A stretch of 64,000 nucleotides of DNA from Podocnemis expansa. Taxonomy: Eukaryota > Chordata > Testudines > Podocnemididae. Position numbers and translations under genes: made by a program. Below the pieces are notes generated by a model. It saw only the letters and a list, made by a program, of their open reading frames with translations. It ran no database searches and was not told the DNA's origin. Below are positions 22,501-35,330 of this stretch, in pieces (position 1 is the first letter of the stretch; each line of letters begins with the position of its first letter). Where the stretch lies: contig ML682037.1 of assembly GCA_007922195.1 (NCBI GenBank), positions 13,340,366 through 13,404,365 of the forward strand, given 5' to 3'.

Positions 22501-25500
22501 CCTAGCCACAGTCCATTTATAGTGGTTGAACAGTTGCTGACCAAAAGAAAGACAACCATAAATGCAGAAGGCTGCGGACATCTATCCTCCAGCCACTTGT
22601 TTTTCCTTCTGCTGGTATCTGGCTCCAGCCATCCATCCCCTCAGCCTCTTCCTGACTTTCCATTAAGCCCTAAGAATTGCTAGAACTGGCTCTCTGAGGG
22701 GGTGGATTTCTAACTGGTCTATCATCACTAGATTAGTAACGCATTAAAATGAGGTGCTTGTTTCACAAGGGAACCTGAGGAGGGAGAGGATTGAAAAGGT
22801 GCAATGGATTTAGAATTTTTTAATTAAGCTGCACTGTGTAGGGTGAATTTTCAAATCTTGGGCACTCAATGTAGCAGATGCAGCCCGAAGGTCAGGCTCT
22901 CAACTTGAGGCTCAAGACCCTAAGAAATTTATTTGAGCCCCAAACTGCTGAGCTGAATGTCTGGGGCACGAATTGGGTGTCCAGATTGAAGTGAGGTCTG
23001 GTTAACATCAGCTGATAAAGGAAAGGTGTGTACGTGAGAGCGATTGGGAGCTGGTTAAAATACAGTAAGAGAACATGATCCACACAATTTTAAAAAGAAT
23101 GGTCTTAAATGGTTTTCTATTTGTTTTATATGGAACTGGAAGGGCTACACAGGAGGGATCAAATTTAGTTCTTTCTGTTATGTAGAAGAAACAAAGCTCC
23201 TGGGCTTTATAGCTTGAGTCTGTCACTGTTTTACTCGGTGACCTTGGATTAGTTTTATAACATAGTCTGTGCCTCTGTTCGCCTGTCTGTGAAGGGGAGA
23301 ACCACATTTGCTTAGCTGAGGAATCAGTAAAAGTTTCCTGAGAAATACGAAGTCTCTGTGCTGTAGTTAGCAGCACTTTCCCTGGCTCATAGTGCAGTCT
23401 GAGATTTAAGAAGATCCAGGGTTGTGGCAGCAGGCAGCATGAACTAGGATCTAAATAGCCAGAGAGAATGGAAGGGTCTGGCTCCAGCAGCCTCAACAAA
23501 GAATCCCTTGTTATTTTCAGTATGGCTAAATCCTCTCTCTTTCCTGAGACATGAGACATCACCGGAGGAGGTTATGTCTGAACATTGTGATATTAATATG
23601 AACTTTTTCAGGTTCATCTCTGTATCTGCACAGTCACTTGATAGTATCATGGGTGGGTGTCTTGTAGAAAGCTGACTCTCGGGTATATTTTTATATGTAC
23701 CTCTTTAGGGTCCTCCTTGCCCTATCTTCCACCTTTCCTCCAAAAAGTGGTACTGGGGTTTTGAAGACTTTTTTTCTTGTTATCATATTTGACTTTGTAC
23801 ATCCTCTGTAACCATTTCTACCTCATTTTGCAACATATTGTACATGAAAATATTTAATTCATGTCTTATTAGTGACTGAAAAGACATGCTTTTGAACTGT
23901 AAAGGTCTACCTCAAAAAATACTGTATTTAAAAAAAAAAAGTATTACACAGTATTAAAGAGATTACGTGAAAAACAACCTTTGGCTGTAAAAGCATATAA
24001 TTTTATTATTCATTAAATAGCTCTTGGAAAGTTCTCAGTGGCGTTAGGACTCTTCAGAGTAGAGGCATGGGAAATTTGGTCAAGGAATTTATATTCTGTA
24101 ATTACAAATAGCCTGGTTTTCTCATAAAATGGTGATTCAGCAAATCTGAAAAATTTATGGTAATTAGTTGCTTTTGCAAATTTTGCAGCTTGAAAAACTG
24201 TTGAAAAATGTCTTCAAATTGTCAAAATGTCTTGTTTTAATGTTTTAAAAACAAAACAGGAGTTTCTTGATTCAAAATGACTCTGCTTTGAAATTAAGGC
24301 TAAGTATACTACAATTTAATAAATACATTAAACAAAAATGGTCAAAACCAAAGCATTTTGAAGTTGTCAAAATAAAACATTTCAGTGGACCCAAACTGAT
24401 TTTTATTATTTTTTGGTTCAGTGATTTGTAAAAGTGTTTGAGATTATTACTTTTCACTTCAGTCTGGGACAGGACATTTTTTCAAATAGTCAAATATTTT
24501 CACAGGACAGGAAAACCATTTTCTGCTCAGTTCTGTCTGTTGCACAGCTACTGCCGACTAGTGGGGAGAATAAATACAGTGCATATGTTTGATGGTGCTG
24601 TCCTCACGTGGCTGGAATGTGCCAAAGTCATGTTATTGGCATTGGAGTGCCTCCTTTGCAGCCAGACTCTCGCTCTGATTTTTGGGGCAGGAGCCCTGCT
24701 GTTCCCTAACTATGCATGCCTGTATGGGGTTTAACCATGTAGGTAGCGAGCATCTAATTGCTTCTGATAGCACGGCAGGCCATGGAACTAGCATTCCATG
24801 AATATGAGATGCCCACAAGGGAGCAGCTTCGCCAAGATCCCGCACACCTGTGTTAGGTAAGTGCATGTTGTCTTTTGGGGGTTTGCACTAAGACACTCTG
24901 GCAGGGTGGCTTGCGGCCCCTTGGCTGAGCCCGTGTTGCTCCAAGGCAGAGCTTGATCCTGTAGGAGTGTCAAGGTGCAAGGTGGGTCTCTCGGGAGATG
25001 ATAGGGGTTCTGGATGCAGAGCTGGTAAGCACACATGCAGATTACTCGCTGCTCTTCAGGGCATCCCCTGGGCCATGGCACTCTCCTGCCCTGGCTTTGC
25101 ACTGAAGGGCAGCATGTTCCAGTCCACAGCTGGCTTCAGGAATGAGGAAGCAGCTGTTCCCTCAGGAAAGTGGTGGAGTTTTACAGGGTGTTCACAGTGT
25201 TGTCACCATGTTCTCCCCAGGCTTTAGAGGAGTAACTTTGCAAACCTCACAGCCTGAGAAGGGAGCTCTTCCCAGGAGAGAGTGCCTTCCCTCTCCCCCG
25301 GCCCCGTGAAGCTGACTGGTGGCAGCTGAGGCCAGACTGAACAGCCCAGGTGTGGTCATGCCTGACCCCCTCCACCAGCAGAGCAGCCCGGAGGGGAGAA
25401 GAAGGGATTCTTGCTGACCTGGGCCTCCTGCTTTGCTAACTGCCCTAAGATGGTTCAGACACTACCGCTGAACCTCAGCAGGTACCGTGGTGACGGACAG

Positions 25501-27180
25501 ACTCCGTCCCCAGTCAGCAGGGTGCTTTGCCCGCCTGCCCAGGTTGGCAGGAGTTGGCCTGGCTGTCTGGTTGCCATGGATCAGAGCTGGGCCTGTGCTG
25601 CGGTTGGAGACCCAGTGCTCTGGTTGGCTGCATCCCCACTCCATCTTGATGGCAGTAGGATCAGCATGGGTGGGCCTCTCCCCGCCAGGGAGTGCATTGG
25701 GGTGCTGGGTGACGACTCCCTTCACCAGTGGTAAGGAAGGGTCTGGCGAGGGAGTGTGGGGGTACTTATTCTAATAGAGAGGTGAAACATCTGCAAGGAG
25801 GGCCTAGGAAAGGGGGTCTTTTGACTGCATGGGGAGAGTGGCTGGTTGGTTTGGGGACCTATTTTAAAGGAGAGCACTGTCGTATGAACACCTACGCAAG
25901 TGGGACTCTCCAGCTTGCGACTGATGTTGACATAGGATTGGGTGAGGTTCTTCCCCATCAGGAAGGGAAGATGGGGTCAAATCAGACTATGAGTAAGGAA
26001 AAAAAGAGTGTCTAATGAAGCCACATGAAATACTGTCTGGGGGTCAGGGTCACCCCATCCATTCTAAAGTCTATCTTAGCCTTGGAGAGGTGTCTTGTAA
26101 CCCTTACCATTCCCCTAAAAAGTTGCAGCCTAACTTTCAGAGGAGCTGGAGACAATTCCTGCTTAGCATTGCTTTGGAGAATCTGGACATCCCTGTAGAG
26201 AATCCACATGCTGCACCTACTCACTATTCAAGGGAACTTCTGTCTGCTTTGGGAAAGGGAGGGCTATACAGAAAAATACAGTTAAATTTCTCAATGTGCG
26301 TAACCTTTGAGTTTCTCCCTTTAATCTAAGGACTGTGCAAATGCACTTGAAACTACATCTTCACACTGAAATACTTTGAGACTTCAGTATGGCTCTTCAC
26401 CTCTTTGTAGCTGGTATTCCTTTTCACAAAGCACAAACGCTCTCAAGTCAGGGTACCCGTTGTCATTTGATGAGACTTATTACTAGTGTTTCCTGACAGA
26501 GGCTTGATTTCTCAAGGTTTTATATCACTTTCAAATTAGCTTTTGGTGGCAGGCCTATTTATCTTGCATTTATGGAATTCTGTTCCTATTTTATTTTAAG
26601 CTGTGCTGTGTTCTCACAATCAGCCTAACCAGTTAAGCCATATGAATGTCAATTAAGTGTGTTAATTTAGTACTGAGTCATTTCTGAAGTCTGTACATTT
26701 GTTTCATTCACTATTCTTGTATTGAATGTCTAAGCTCTACGTCCTTGTGGAAACAGGCCCTCAACCCCAGGTGCTGTTAATGTCTGACCGTAAATCTCTG
26801 TGAACACCATGTCATGGATGCTTGTGATTTCCTGTTGGGTTGAGCCCTAGGTTGTGGCCTCCTGTGTCCCCTGGCACTTCTTCTGTTTGAGTCCCTTCTC
26901 AGCTCTTCAAGCAGCATTGTGGAAGTTTTGTGCATAGAGTATCCTTTTGTTCTCATTTTCCCACTGTCAGAAACAAAAGCACACTCTTGTGAGGTTGGAA
27001 AAAAAGCTGTACATTTGCTGTACATATGGATCAGGAAACGAGAGAATGACTGTGCTGTGAGCCGCTGCTAATCAGAAATGTTTTGGTAGCATGGAGATCA
27101 GTGAATGTCAGCTGTTGAAGGTGAGCTTTTATAACCAGAAGCTTGTGTTACTGCTCATTTGATTCCAGTTCACTACTACA
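19501..27180. other. Non-coding stretch downstream of FIGNL2
   Basis: No recognisable coding exon. A diverged TTTAAACCA-containing repeat occurs at about 19680-19860, with a relative at about 28500-28610. A GC-richer patch at about 24900-25750 carries only chance open frames. The 23650-24030 part is AT-rich and may be the distal 3' UTR of FIGNL2. Confidence 0.4.
23165..23345 (+). repeat. Possible MIR-like fragment
   Basis: TCGGTGACCTTGGATTAGTT is followed by GTGCCTCTGTTCGCCTGTCT. This resembles the MIR phrase about losing the decimal order of 'tgaccttgggcaagt' and 'tgcctcagtttccc', but is very diverged. Confidence 0.35.
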
Positions 27181-27184
27181 CTGT

Positions 27185-27400
27185 AGAGAGAGGTTGGCTT
27201 TGTGGTTAAAATGCTAACCTGAGCCTTGGGAGATCTTCATTTGCCTCCCCAAATAGTATATGCTTCTTGTGGGACCTAGGGCAAAATAGCACTGTTCCTC
27301 AGTTTTCCCAGTCTGTAACATAGGGATAATATTTCATTTGTTTTCCTGTGGCTTGAAACCTACAGGAGAGAATTCAGTGAGCGGAGTCAACTGAGCAAGG
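27185..27400 (+). repeat. MIR-type (CORE-SINE) copy
   Basis: A tRNA-derived head (GGCTTTGTGGTTAAAATGCT, then GAGCCTTGGGAGA) is followed by a core with GTGGGACCTAGGGCAAA and CCTCAGTTTTCCCAGTCTGT. The order matches a MIR SINE with its tRNA-like head, core and 3' part. It is the best-preserved MIR in the window. Confidence 0.6.
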
Positions 27401-27834
27401 CAGTCTCTCATTTATGCATTCACTACAGATGGTTTGGGGACCTACAGGCATAATTTGGCTGCATTTTGTAACTTGGGGCTGATTTGTCGGAGATCATCCT
27501 GTTGGGAACTACCTAGAGAATGAGTGGTCCAGGGTCACCCTGTTGAGTGCTGCTATTTGCTGAGGTGGGGGATGATGCTGTGGACAGGCTCCGCAGATGT
27601 TGTTACTGGGGATATCTCTGGGTCATAGGAACTCTGGTGCTTTCCTGGGCCACTGTTTTCTCTCTGCGTAAAAGAGCGGACCTGAGAACTCGGGTTGCTT
27701 TATCCAGTTGGAGCTCAGCAGTGATTCCATTCACCTGGCCAATGGCTGTCCTGGCCATATAGACAGCAGGAAACACAGCAAGTGGCAGCTGCATCAGGAA
27801 AGGAGCAAACTGGAAGCAGTTTTGTGCCTCAGTT

Positions 27835-28440
27835 TACCCCTTTTTCTGGATCACTTATGAATATGCTGAACAGTCTTGGTCCCAGTACAGACATCTGGGG
27901 GACAACACTATTTACCTTGCTCCATTCTGAAAGCTGCTCATATATTCCAACCTCACATTTTCTATCTTTTGATCCAGGAGAGGGCCTTCCCTCTTATCCT
28001 ATGACTGCTCACTTTGTTTAAGAGCCTTTGGTGAGGGACTTTATCAAAGTCTTTCTGAGAATCTGAGCGCAATATATACACTGGATCACCATTCTCCAAA
28101 TGTCTGTTGAACCTCTCAAAGAATTGTAGTAGATTAATGAGGCATGATTTGCCTTGACTCTTTTCCAACCTGTTGTGTTCATCTGTGTGTCTGATAATTA
28201 TATTCTTTGCTAAAATCTCAGTCTGTTTGTCTGGTGCTGAAGCTAGGCTTAGCCAGCCTGTAATTGCTGAGATCGCCTCTGGAGCTTTTTTCAAAAACTG
28301 GGCTCACATTAGTTGTTCTCCAGTCACCAGGTACAAAATCTGCTTTAAAGAATAGGTTGCATACCACAGCTACTAATTTCACATTTGAGTTCCTTCAGGA
28401 TTTTTAGGTGAATCCCATCTGGCACTGGTGACTACTTCTT
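27835..28440 (-). mobile_element. CR1/L3-type LINE fragment with RT remnant
   Basis: On the minus strand the translated segment includes GKSCLINLLQFFERFNRH and then FDKVPHQRLLNKVSSHRI, the CR1-clade reverse transcriptase wording around the conserved F-x-K-A-F-D region (here QKDFDKVPH). The RT is broken and lacks its active-site YADD part. Downstream CR1 phrases follow in order. A 5'-truncated, dead copy. Confidence 0.75.
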
Positions 28441-28596
28441 ATGTTTGTGAACTCAAGGTGTTTTTATTTATCTGTAAAATAATTTGGGCTGTGGGGATGC
28501 TTTTATTTCAGTTTAAACCAGATGTATTTTGATTTAGCCTAAACTGATCAGCAACACATTGAAGCAAAACTATAATAATCCACCCTTAAACCAAAA

Positions 28597-28728
28597 TAAG
28601 CAAGGAGTCCTGTGGCACTTAAAGACTAACAAATTTATTTGTATAAATAAATAAATTTGTTAGTTTTTAACTACGACAGGACTCCTTGCTTACGGTGCTG
28701 AACTAAACTAACACAGCTGCCTCTGGAA
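28597..28728 (-). mobile_element. Penelope-like short retroelement, hairpin copy
   Basis: The copy consists mainly of two inverted arms: 28598-28640 and 28649-28691 match at 39 of 43 positions in reverse complement around an 8-base spacer. Each arm is the GTTAGTCTTTAA...GGACTCCTTG part of the family, so the hammerhead-like core is missing. A tail ACTAACACAGCTGCC follows. The flanks CTTAAACCAAAA (28585-28596) and CTTGAACCAAAG (28729-28740) look like a 12-bp target duplication with two mismatches. Confidence 0.65.
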
Positions 28729-28740
28729 CTTGAACCAAAG

Positions 28741-29356
28741 TGGGATCTCCATAGAGGGGTTTTTACCCCAGCTAAACTGACCAGGTCTAAATGAGCTCAT
28801 GTAAATGTGTGCATTGGGCAGCCGGAAAAGGAACATCCAAGCAGTGTTCAACAGATACCTCTTCAGCGAGTAGCCTCTTCAGATTAGCAGCTGCTTCAGC
28901 CTGGCTTGCTGCAGCTCATTGGGTATGTCTGCAGTGACTGCCTGGGCTGATCCACTAGGCCCAGACACCACCTGTCCTTTGAGAGCCCAGCCAGGAAATT
29001 TGGAGGAGGCTCCTGTTACTTGTATCTTGAGGTGCAAACGTGAGCGGCTGGTGGTGATGGTGGAGATAGACGGGGAGGGGCAAGTTTAATTAGTGGGCTA
29101 TCCTGATTAATAACAGTTCCTACAGAGTTTATGACGTCCATTAGAAGTCCATAACAGACTGAAAAGGCAAAGCGGGGGGGGGGATTACCTTATATCATTT
29201 TATTAGCATTTCCCATCAAATTAGGGTAAACAGACTTGGCCTGGATGTAGCCCTTGGACAGCCTTATTAACTAGAATATTACACTAATGAAAACGAGGCC
29301 TGAAGGTCTCTGGACATTGACTGAGCAGGGTCTGTGTAACCTGAGCTAACCCTCTT
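28741..29356. other. Non-coding, no gene recognised
   Basis: No transposon ends or coding frames of note. A G9 run lies at about 29175. Confidence 0.4.
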
Positions 29357-29577
29357 AGGGTCTGTCTACACTACAGTTAAAGGCCCATGCCAGCTGACTC
29401 GGGCTGGGCTGCTGAGACGTAGGCGTGGAGCTGTTTGCTCGTGGTGCAGATGCTCAGGCTGGAGCCTGTGGTCAAGGACCTTTGCAGGGCGAGGGAGTCC
29501 CAGAGCCTGAATGTGCACAATGCAGTTACACAGCCCCTTAGCTCAACTGGTGTCCCACTGCAGTGTAGACAGACCTT
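29357..29577. mobile_element. DNA-transposon MITE (GTCTGTCTACACT termini)
   Basis: The left end AGGGTCTGTCTACACTACAG and the right end, in reverse complement AAGGTCTGTCTACACTGCAG, match at 18 of 20. The 221-bp interior is non-coding and moderately GC-rich. The target duplication is ambiguous (CTT on both sides is possible), so the superfamily is not assigned. The TCTACACT motif also ends the palindromic MITE at 51622. Confidence 0.6.
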
Positions 29578-30065
29578 CCATGAACCACAGCTTCTGAACA
29601 TGGCATGCTTCAGTCTGGTCTCCACCTGACTGCATTGGAACACTTGTTAGAAACCACATGTTGGCTGTCTACCCTGTCTCCTTTCCTTTAACACCTTTAC
29701 TCAATGCCAGCAATGGCAAGAGTAACTGACTGGGATAAGTGTAAAGTGTCTGGGAGACTCACACCCCGAGCCTGAGGAGGATTAGTGGGTTACAGTCTGT
29801 GCTGGAGTATCAGTAGTCATGCCTGCTCCCCATGGACAGGTCATCTAGTCCTAAACAGCACACAAATCTATTCTATGCCGAAATGTGCTGACCTCTTTTT
29901 GTTACCTCTCCTCCTCTTTCTTTGTGCAATTTCACTGGGACACTCTGTATATGGTGTGTCCAGGATTTGGCCCTGGAGCACAGTGTGCGCCACAGCTTCT
30001 CTGTCCCATGCCGTTTGAAGCATGCTGGGTCAGCTCTCAGTGAATAAAAATAACCTGCCTACATT
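29578..30065. other. Non-coding, no gene recognised
   Basis: No recognisable element or exon in this stretch. Confidence 0.4.
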
Positions 30066-30284
30066 GAAGGGTTATTCATGAACTGGGCGCTAAGGACAGT
30101 TGCAAGTATCTCGGTAATTTGTCAAATGTTACATGATGGTGGCACTTGTTAAATTGTTCACCAAAGGGTTAATAAAAGCCTCCTGGATATTGTAATGAAT
30201 AAAAACTGGTTCTAGAATCCAGCAGGTTGCTTATAAGCATCTACTCATGTTTGTAACATGTACTAATTCATTTATTAACCCTTC
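30066..30284. mobile_element. Possible MITE with GAAGGGTTA termini
   Basis: GAAGGGTTATTCATGAA at 30066-30082 is a near inverse of TTCATTTATTAACCCTTC at 30268-30284. The interior is AT-rich and non-coding. No clear target duplication was seen, so this is a weaker call than the hAT elements. Confidence 0.4.
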
Positions 30285-31632
30285 AAAGCCAATTGTAAAT
30301 TGCATTTTATTACGGTGTGGCCCAACATTAATTTGGATAAATATGTTGCTGGGGCCAGGAATGTGCAGAGCTGTTGTTTTGCTTCTTCCTTCGACTGGAA
30401 GCTTTTGGGGGCATCAGCTGTTTCTGTTACAAATATGTGTGCGTGGCTGGTGCCTGGCACTGTGAGTCTTGGCTCCTGCATTGGGGCTATTGCAGGAGTT
30501 AATGAGCTCTGCCGAGCAAGTCTGTAGAGCTCCTATCTTCAGTAGGAAGCAGGCTCTCTCTGTCTCTCCCTCCAGCAGAGGAGGGTTTTGGGGTAAAAGT
30601 TTCCTGGAAGCCTCTTCTGCTCTGAGCGCGAGTTCTCGTGCAAGCATTTTAAGATCCAGCTGCTGTTAAATGAAGCTCCCAGGTCTAATTTCACCCCAGT
30701 CCCTTGGTTCTCAGGTGGGACAGATGCACAGTTTTTGTGTTGCTTTCTTATCCCCTTCCCCCTTCTTGTTAATATCCTGACTGTGATATAAGTGAAATGC
30801 GGGAGTGAGTATAGGATTTCAGGGGCCTCCCTGCTTAGCCACAGCTCTGGAATGTTTGTTTTCATTCCACAGTAGTTAAAAGGATTTCGATACTGAAACA
30901 AAGTCCCTGTGTGTGTGATGCTGCTCAGTAGGATAACAGGAAGGTGTATTCCTTTCACAGACAGGAAATCCTCAGTTTACCATGCAGGACGGCGGGCTAA
31001 AGTCCTGAGAAAGTGTCAAAAGCCTGATCCTGAGAGATACCAAGTATGTGTGCCTCCCTTAGAACACAATCAGCAAATAGCCGGTGACTTGTTTGAATCC
31101 TTATTGGTCACGTGGTTGAACAAATGTTGGAGTAATAGAAAAGAGCATTGCCTCTCTGAGCTGTGACAGTCCGGGCATCTCCTCCAAGCCAGACTTAGTG
31201 TTTCTTGCTCACCTTGAGATAGTTACAGCTGTGGAGCATGACTGAACTGCTTCAGTGTGAGCTACAAAGGCTGGTCTCTGGGCACAACAACTCCAGCTGG
31301 AGGGCCATGGCACAGTTTTGCTTTCTGCAGTACATAGGCTTTCTGCATATTCCTGATTTAGGTAACAGCTCAAAGGGGATCTGCTGGGATTTGTCTGGTG
31401 TTCTCTTGACTTGTTGGGAGCTCGGGCCTGTGTGTGAGAGAGTATAAACATGCTGTCATCCCGAACACTTCACTGTCACCCTTGTAAAAGCTACATGGTA
31501 GTGTTGTATAGGACCTGGCTTAAGACAGTTCTCCTGGTTTGCACAGCAAGGAATTAGTGAGGCCCTGTTCCTTGTCTGGGATCAATATTAAAGCTGAAAG
31601 GGAAACTTGCAGTTAAGTCTCTGGAGACTCAG

Positions 31633-31819
31633 GGTCAGATTTTTCAAGGGCTTGGCACCCATGATTAGAGCCAGGTTTTCCCAAGAGCTTAGGTCAGCAC
31701 TGGTCATGAGCTCCCTCAAGACAGACTTTTCAGAAGTGCTTCAATAGACACGGCTGGTTGCTGAGCACTTTTGAAACTCTGGCTCCAGTTGTGGGTGATC
31801 AACACTTGAAAATCTGACC
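31633..31819. mobile_element. Old TIR element (GGTCAGATTTT termini)
   Basis: The left end GGTCAGATTTTTCAAG and the right end CTTGAAAATCTGACC are inverse copies with a one-base length difference. The 187-bp interior has further weak symmetry around TTTTGAAACT. No target duplication is visible. Probably an ancient amniote DNA element. Confidence 0.5.
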
Positions 31820-33257
31820 TGTTGTTTTTGCCTGGCGAACCCCTGTGACCTGAATATAGTGGACCTGAGCTGAGGAACAGATGCCTTAATCTACATGTCC
31901 TGTGCACTCCAGAACAGGACTAGCTTCAGAGCCAGCATCACCGTCGCACTGAGCACACTGATAGGCTTCATTGTGTGATGACTTGTGGCTGCCAGGCCTT
32001 AATGTAGCCCCTGATTTTCACTGATTTAGGCTCAAATCAGTATTACACAGTAAATGCCAATCAGGGTGTAGCTGATTCGAAGGCTGGCTCCAGACAGTGG
32101 AAGTTCGGTCTTAAAAACAATGGCCAAACCAGCACTAGGCGAGTTCCATTTTGAAATTCAAGTTGGTTCAAGCATCATCTGCCTGGCTTGAGTTGCGTTA
32201 TTTTATGTATTGGGGCTGAACCAAAATCTTGACTCTGAAATCCTTTTCTGCCCCCTACTCCCCAAAGTTTTGTGCGAGGTCTGAACTTTGCATGCTGAGG
32301 ACCATGGCCAGTTATTTCAGACAGTGTGTTGGTGTTTCCTCTTCTCATTCAAGTTGGCTCTGGGGTCATTGGGGGATACTGTTTAAAGTTTCCAAGAACT
32401 TGGTACTGGAAACCTACCACAGCTTTTCTACTAGTTTTGCTCATCCAAGGTCTTAAACCCCCTTGCAACAGCCACAGGTCACCAGCTGCTGCTGAGCCCT
32501 GGTTTCTTGTGGGAGTAGGGTATTTAATTCAGACCACAAAGCTGGCTCTGGGATTTTTTTGAATATGTGACTCTTTGGGGCATTTAGATCCAGGAGGCTG
32601 GCCCAGGCTGATCCTCATACTAAACCCTGTTTGCTGGCAGACACAAGCAAATAGTGTGGTCCAGTGAATGTGGGGCTAGGGACCAGACCTACATTCTGTT
32701 CCTTAGCACAGCTAGGTGGCCAGGGGACCTTCACCTGCACTTTCAGAGCCTCAGATTGGATATTTCTAAGAGCTGTGTTGTCAGCATTTTGAGATCTGAG
32801 GGGATGAAAAGCATATGGAGACCTAAAGATTGTCAGATAGGCATAAAAACCTGTCCGTTGAACTGCTTCAAAGAACCCGTGTCCTGCTCACTAACCACTG
32901 GATGACCCTGCCTCAGCAAATGCTATGAAACAAAGCCCAAACTGATGCTATTCTTGCTGCAAAGGATATGTGAAATAGCTGCAGCAACTGTGCCAGGAAT
33001 TCCAGGCATTCTTTTCAAAACCATGTGGCTTCCAAGGGCTGTCAGTGCAGGCAAACAAATCCTGGCTCAAGTGAGGGTGCAGCTTTCAAAGACAGCTGCA
33101 GTGGGCTGGCCGCAGTCCTGCTGCCTGGGGTGTTGGAAGGGGCTCTCCAGCCACAAATCCAGCCTCAGTCAAAGCTTCTGGTGTTAACTGCAGAATTTCT
33201 ACACTGGCTTATATGGCTATTCATTTAGGTGGTGGTGTCTAATGGCTACAGAAGGGA

Positions 33258-33470
33258 AAACAGAACTACTGTGTTCTGTGCCTGACCTTCCTTCCCCTTG
33301 ACTCATCATGGAACCATGGGCAAATCAGAACTTGCTGTGCCTCCATGCACCCATCTGTAAAAGGGGTATAACAGGCCCAGCTACTTCACATGGGGAGGCA
33401 TCGGAGACACTTAATGTGTATGGAAAGCGCTTGGTGAATAGAGCTATGACAACAAAGCATCTAAAGGAAA
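33258..33470 (+). repeat. MIR-type (CORE-SINE) copy
   Basis: GCAAATCAGAACTTGCTGTG is followed by CCTCCATGCACCCATCTGTA and AAAAGGGGTATAACA, then TGGAAAGCGCTTGGTG near the end. This is the standard order of the MIR core and 3' region. Confidence 0.55.
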
Positions 33471-35171
33471 TATTCTGGCACCTTGACTGGTGGTGATGGT
33501 TTCCAGTATGTGACGACTACAGAAAGGCTTAAATTATCTTAGTTCCACTCACCTGCTGCTAATGAGAAGTGAAAAAGTAGACCAGGATAACTGATGAAAA
33601 CAATCTCTGAATGCAACAGCTGTTCCTCCCTTACTATGTCTAGCAGATGTGAGCTCCACATTTTCTGGGTTCTTGTTGGGAACGTGGCTCATCACATGAG
33701 CAGGGCAGAGAAAGGTTTCCTTTTGGACACATTGCAGATTGCAATGAACCAGATCTTCAGCTGGTAGAAACTGGTGTGGCCCCACTTATTGGCACAGCCT
33801 TGCATCAGCTGAGAATCTGGCCCAGTGAATTTAATTAATATCCAGATATGTGTGTGGAAAGAAGTATACTTTTATTTCCAAGGAGTGGTGTAATATCTCC
33901 TCCTCACCCGTTTCAGGTAGTAAGCAAGGATTTGTGGAATTCCACACTGCAGACCTAGGAGATGCTGCCTGAGCCTTGTAAATCTCCCCAGCACACTTGG
34001 TGCTAACTGACCAAACAGAAAGTTGATAGCATGTTAAGACCATTCAGCTGTGCTCCCTCTCTCCCAGGAGAGTTGTTGTCTTGGCTTTGATCGCACAAAC
34101 CTGCTAATGCCACCCTGCATAACTACAGATGCTTCCTTAGCTGATCCTCTTCTGGGACTGTAGCTACTAGATCTTCATAGCTTAGCTGTTTTGGCTCATG
34201 GGAAGTCTCCTTATTTCATATAAGTCTGAGCTGCTTGTTTCACTCTCTGGGGCCTGGTTTGAACTGTGCATTCAAACCAACAAAACTTGGCCTACCCTTG
34301 GTGAAAACTAGCCAGAATCACAGAGCTTTGTCCTCAGTGAGATGGCCAATTTAGGGCCCTGAAAAGGGAGTGAAAGGGTCTCTTGGGTGGCAGTGTCCTC
34401 TCCCTAGATATGGAAGTGGGTAAGCAGGGCTTAGGCAAGTAACATCACAAGTGTGAAGGTGCAGAGCTATGGAGCTGCATCTAGACCGGGGAGAGGAGGT
34501 GGGAGTTCATCCCTCCAGTATAGCTGCTTTGGATATTTTGATGGGGTTTATACCCAGACACGGAGGAGATGCCAAAGGAAGCTGGGAGGTGGAATGCAGC
34601 TGGTAATCTGCTTCTCAAAATCTGAGCTGCACTCTGCTTTTGTGGGTACATGGTTTGAGGATTTCATCATTTTCTTTGCATTACTTCTTGTCTGTTATCT
34701 TTGATGGTTTTGGAAACTTTTTGCCAGGCTAGCATTCACCCTGCTGTAAACTTGTAGCAGTTTTATTAACTTGTTTTGACCACTGTATTCCCAAAGTCGG
34801 GGGGGGGGAAAAAACCAAAAAACCCACCACCTTAGAGATCCTGTGGCAGTTGCATAGGTTGGTGCATGGGGTGTGTTAGCTAAGCATCCGCAAAATTGTT
34901 TTTCTTCTTCTTTAGAATGTTTCTGTACCAAACAATGTGATCATAATATTTCACATTTCCCTGTGATTAAATAACATCACCTAAAGTAAAAAGCATTTTT
35001 GGAAGAACTTGACTATGAATGCTATTTGTTATATAAAACTTACATGTTCTGTATGATATTATCTCTTATTATAAACCATACAGACACTCTCTTATCTGGC
35101 TCCATACAGATTTTCTAAGATCATTAGCCAAGCCTACCAGAGTATTAAGAACAAGAGGATTGAATTGTAAA

Positions 35172-35330
35172 ACAACAAGGAGTGCTGTAGCACTTTTAAA
35201 GATTAACCAGTTTATTTATCAGATGAGCTTTCAAGGGAGAAAATCCCACTTTGTCAGATGCTTTGAAGCGGGATTTTTCTCTCATGAAAACTCATGTGAT
35301 AAATAAATTTGTTAGTCTTTAAAAGTGCCA
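35172..35330. mobile_element. Penelope-like short retroelement, head-to-head inverted pair
   Basis: The left half (35191-35248) is an antisense copy of the family and the right half (35270-35329) a sense copy. The two are inverse of each other with scattered mismatches around a spacer of about 21 bases. The left core has TTGTCAG (CTGACAA in sense), so the hammerhead-like core is mutated. Target duplication not identified. Confidence 0.6.

Larger units (their letters stand above)
30285..35170. other. Non-coding stretch, no gene recognised
   Basis: Apart from the two old elements annotated inside it, this is unique-looking DNA with only chance-length open frames. A G9-10 run followed by A6 lies at about 34800. 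Confidence 0.4.
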
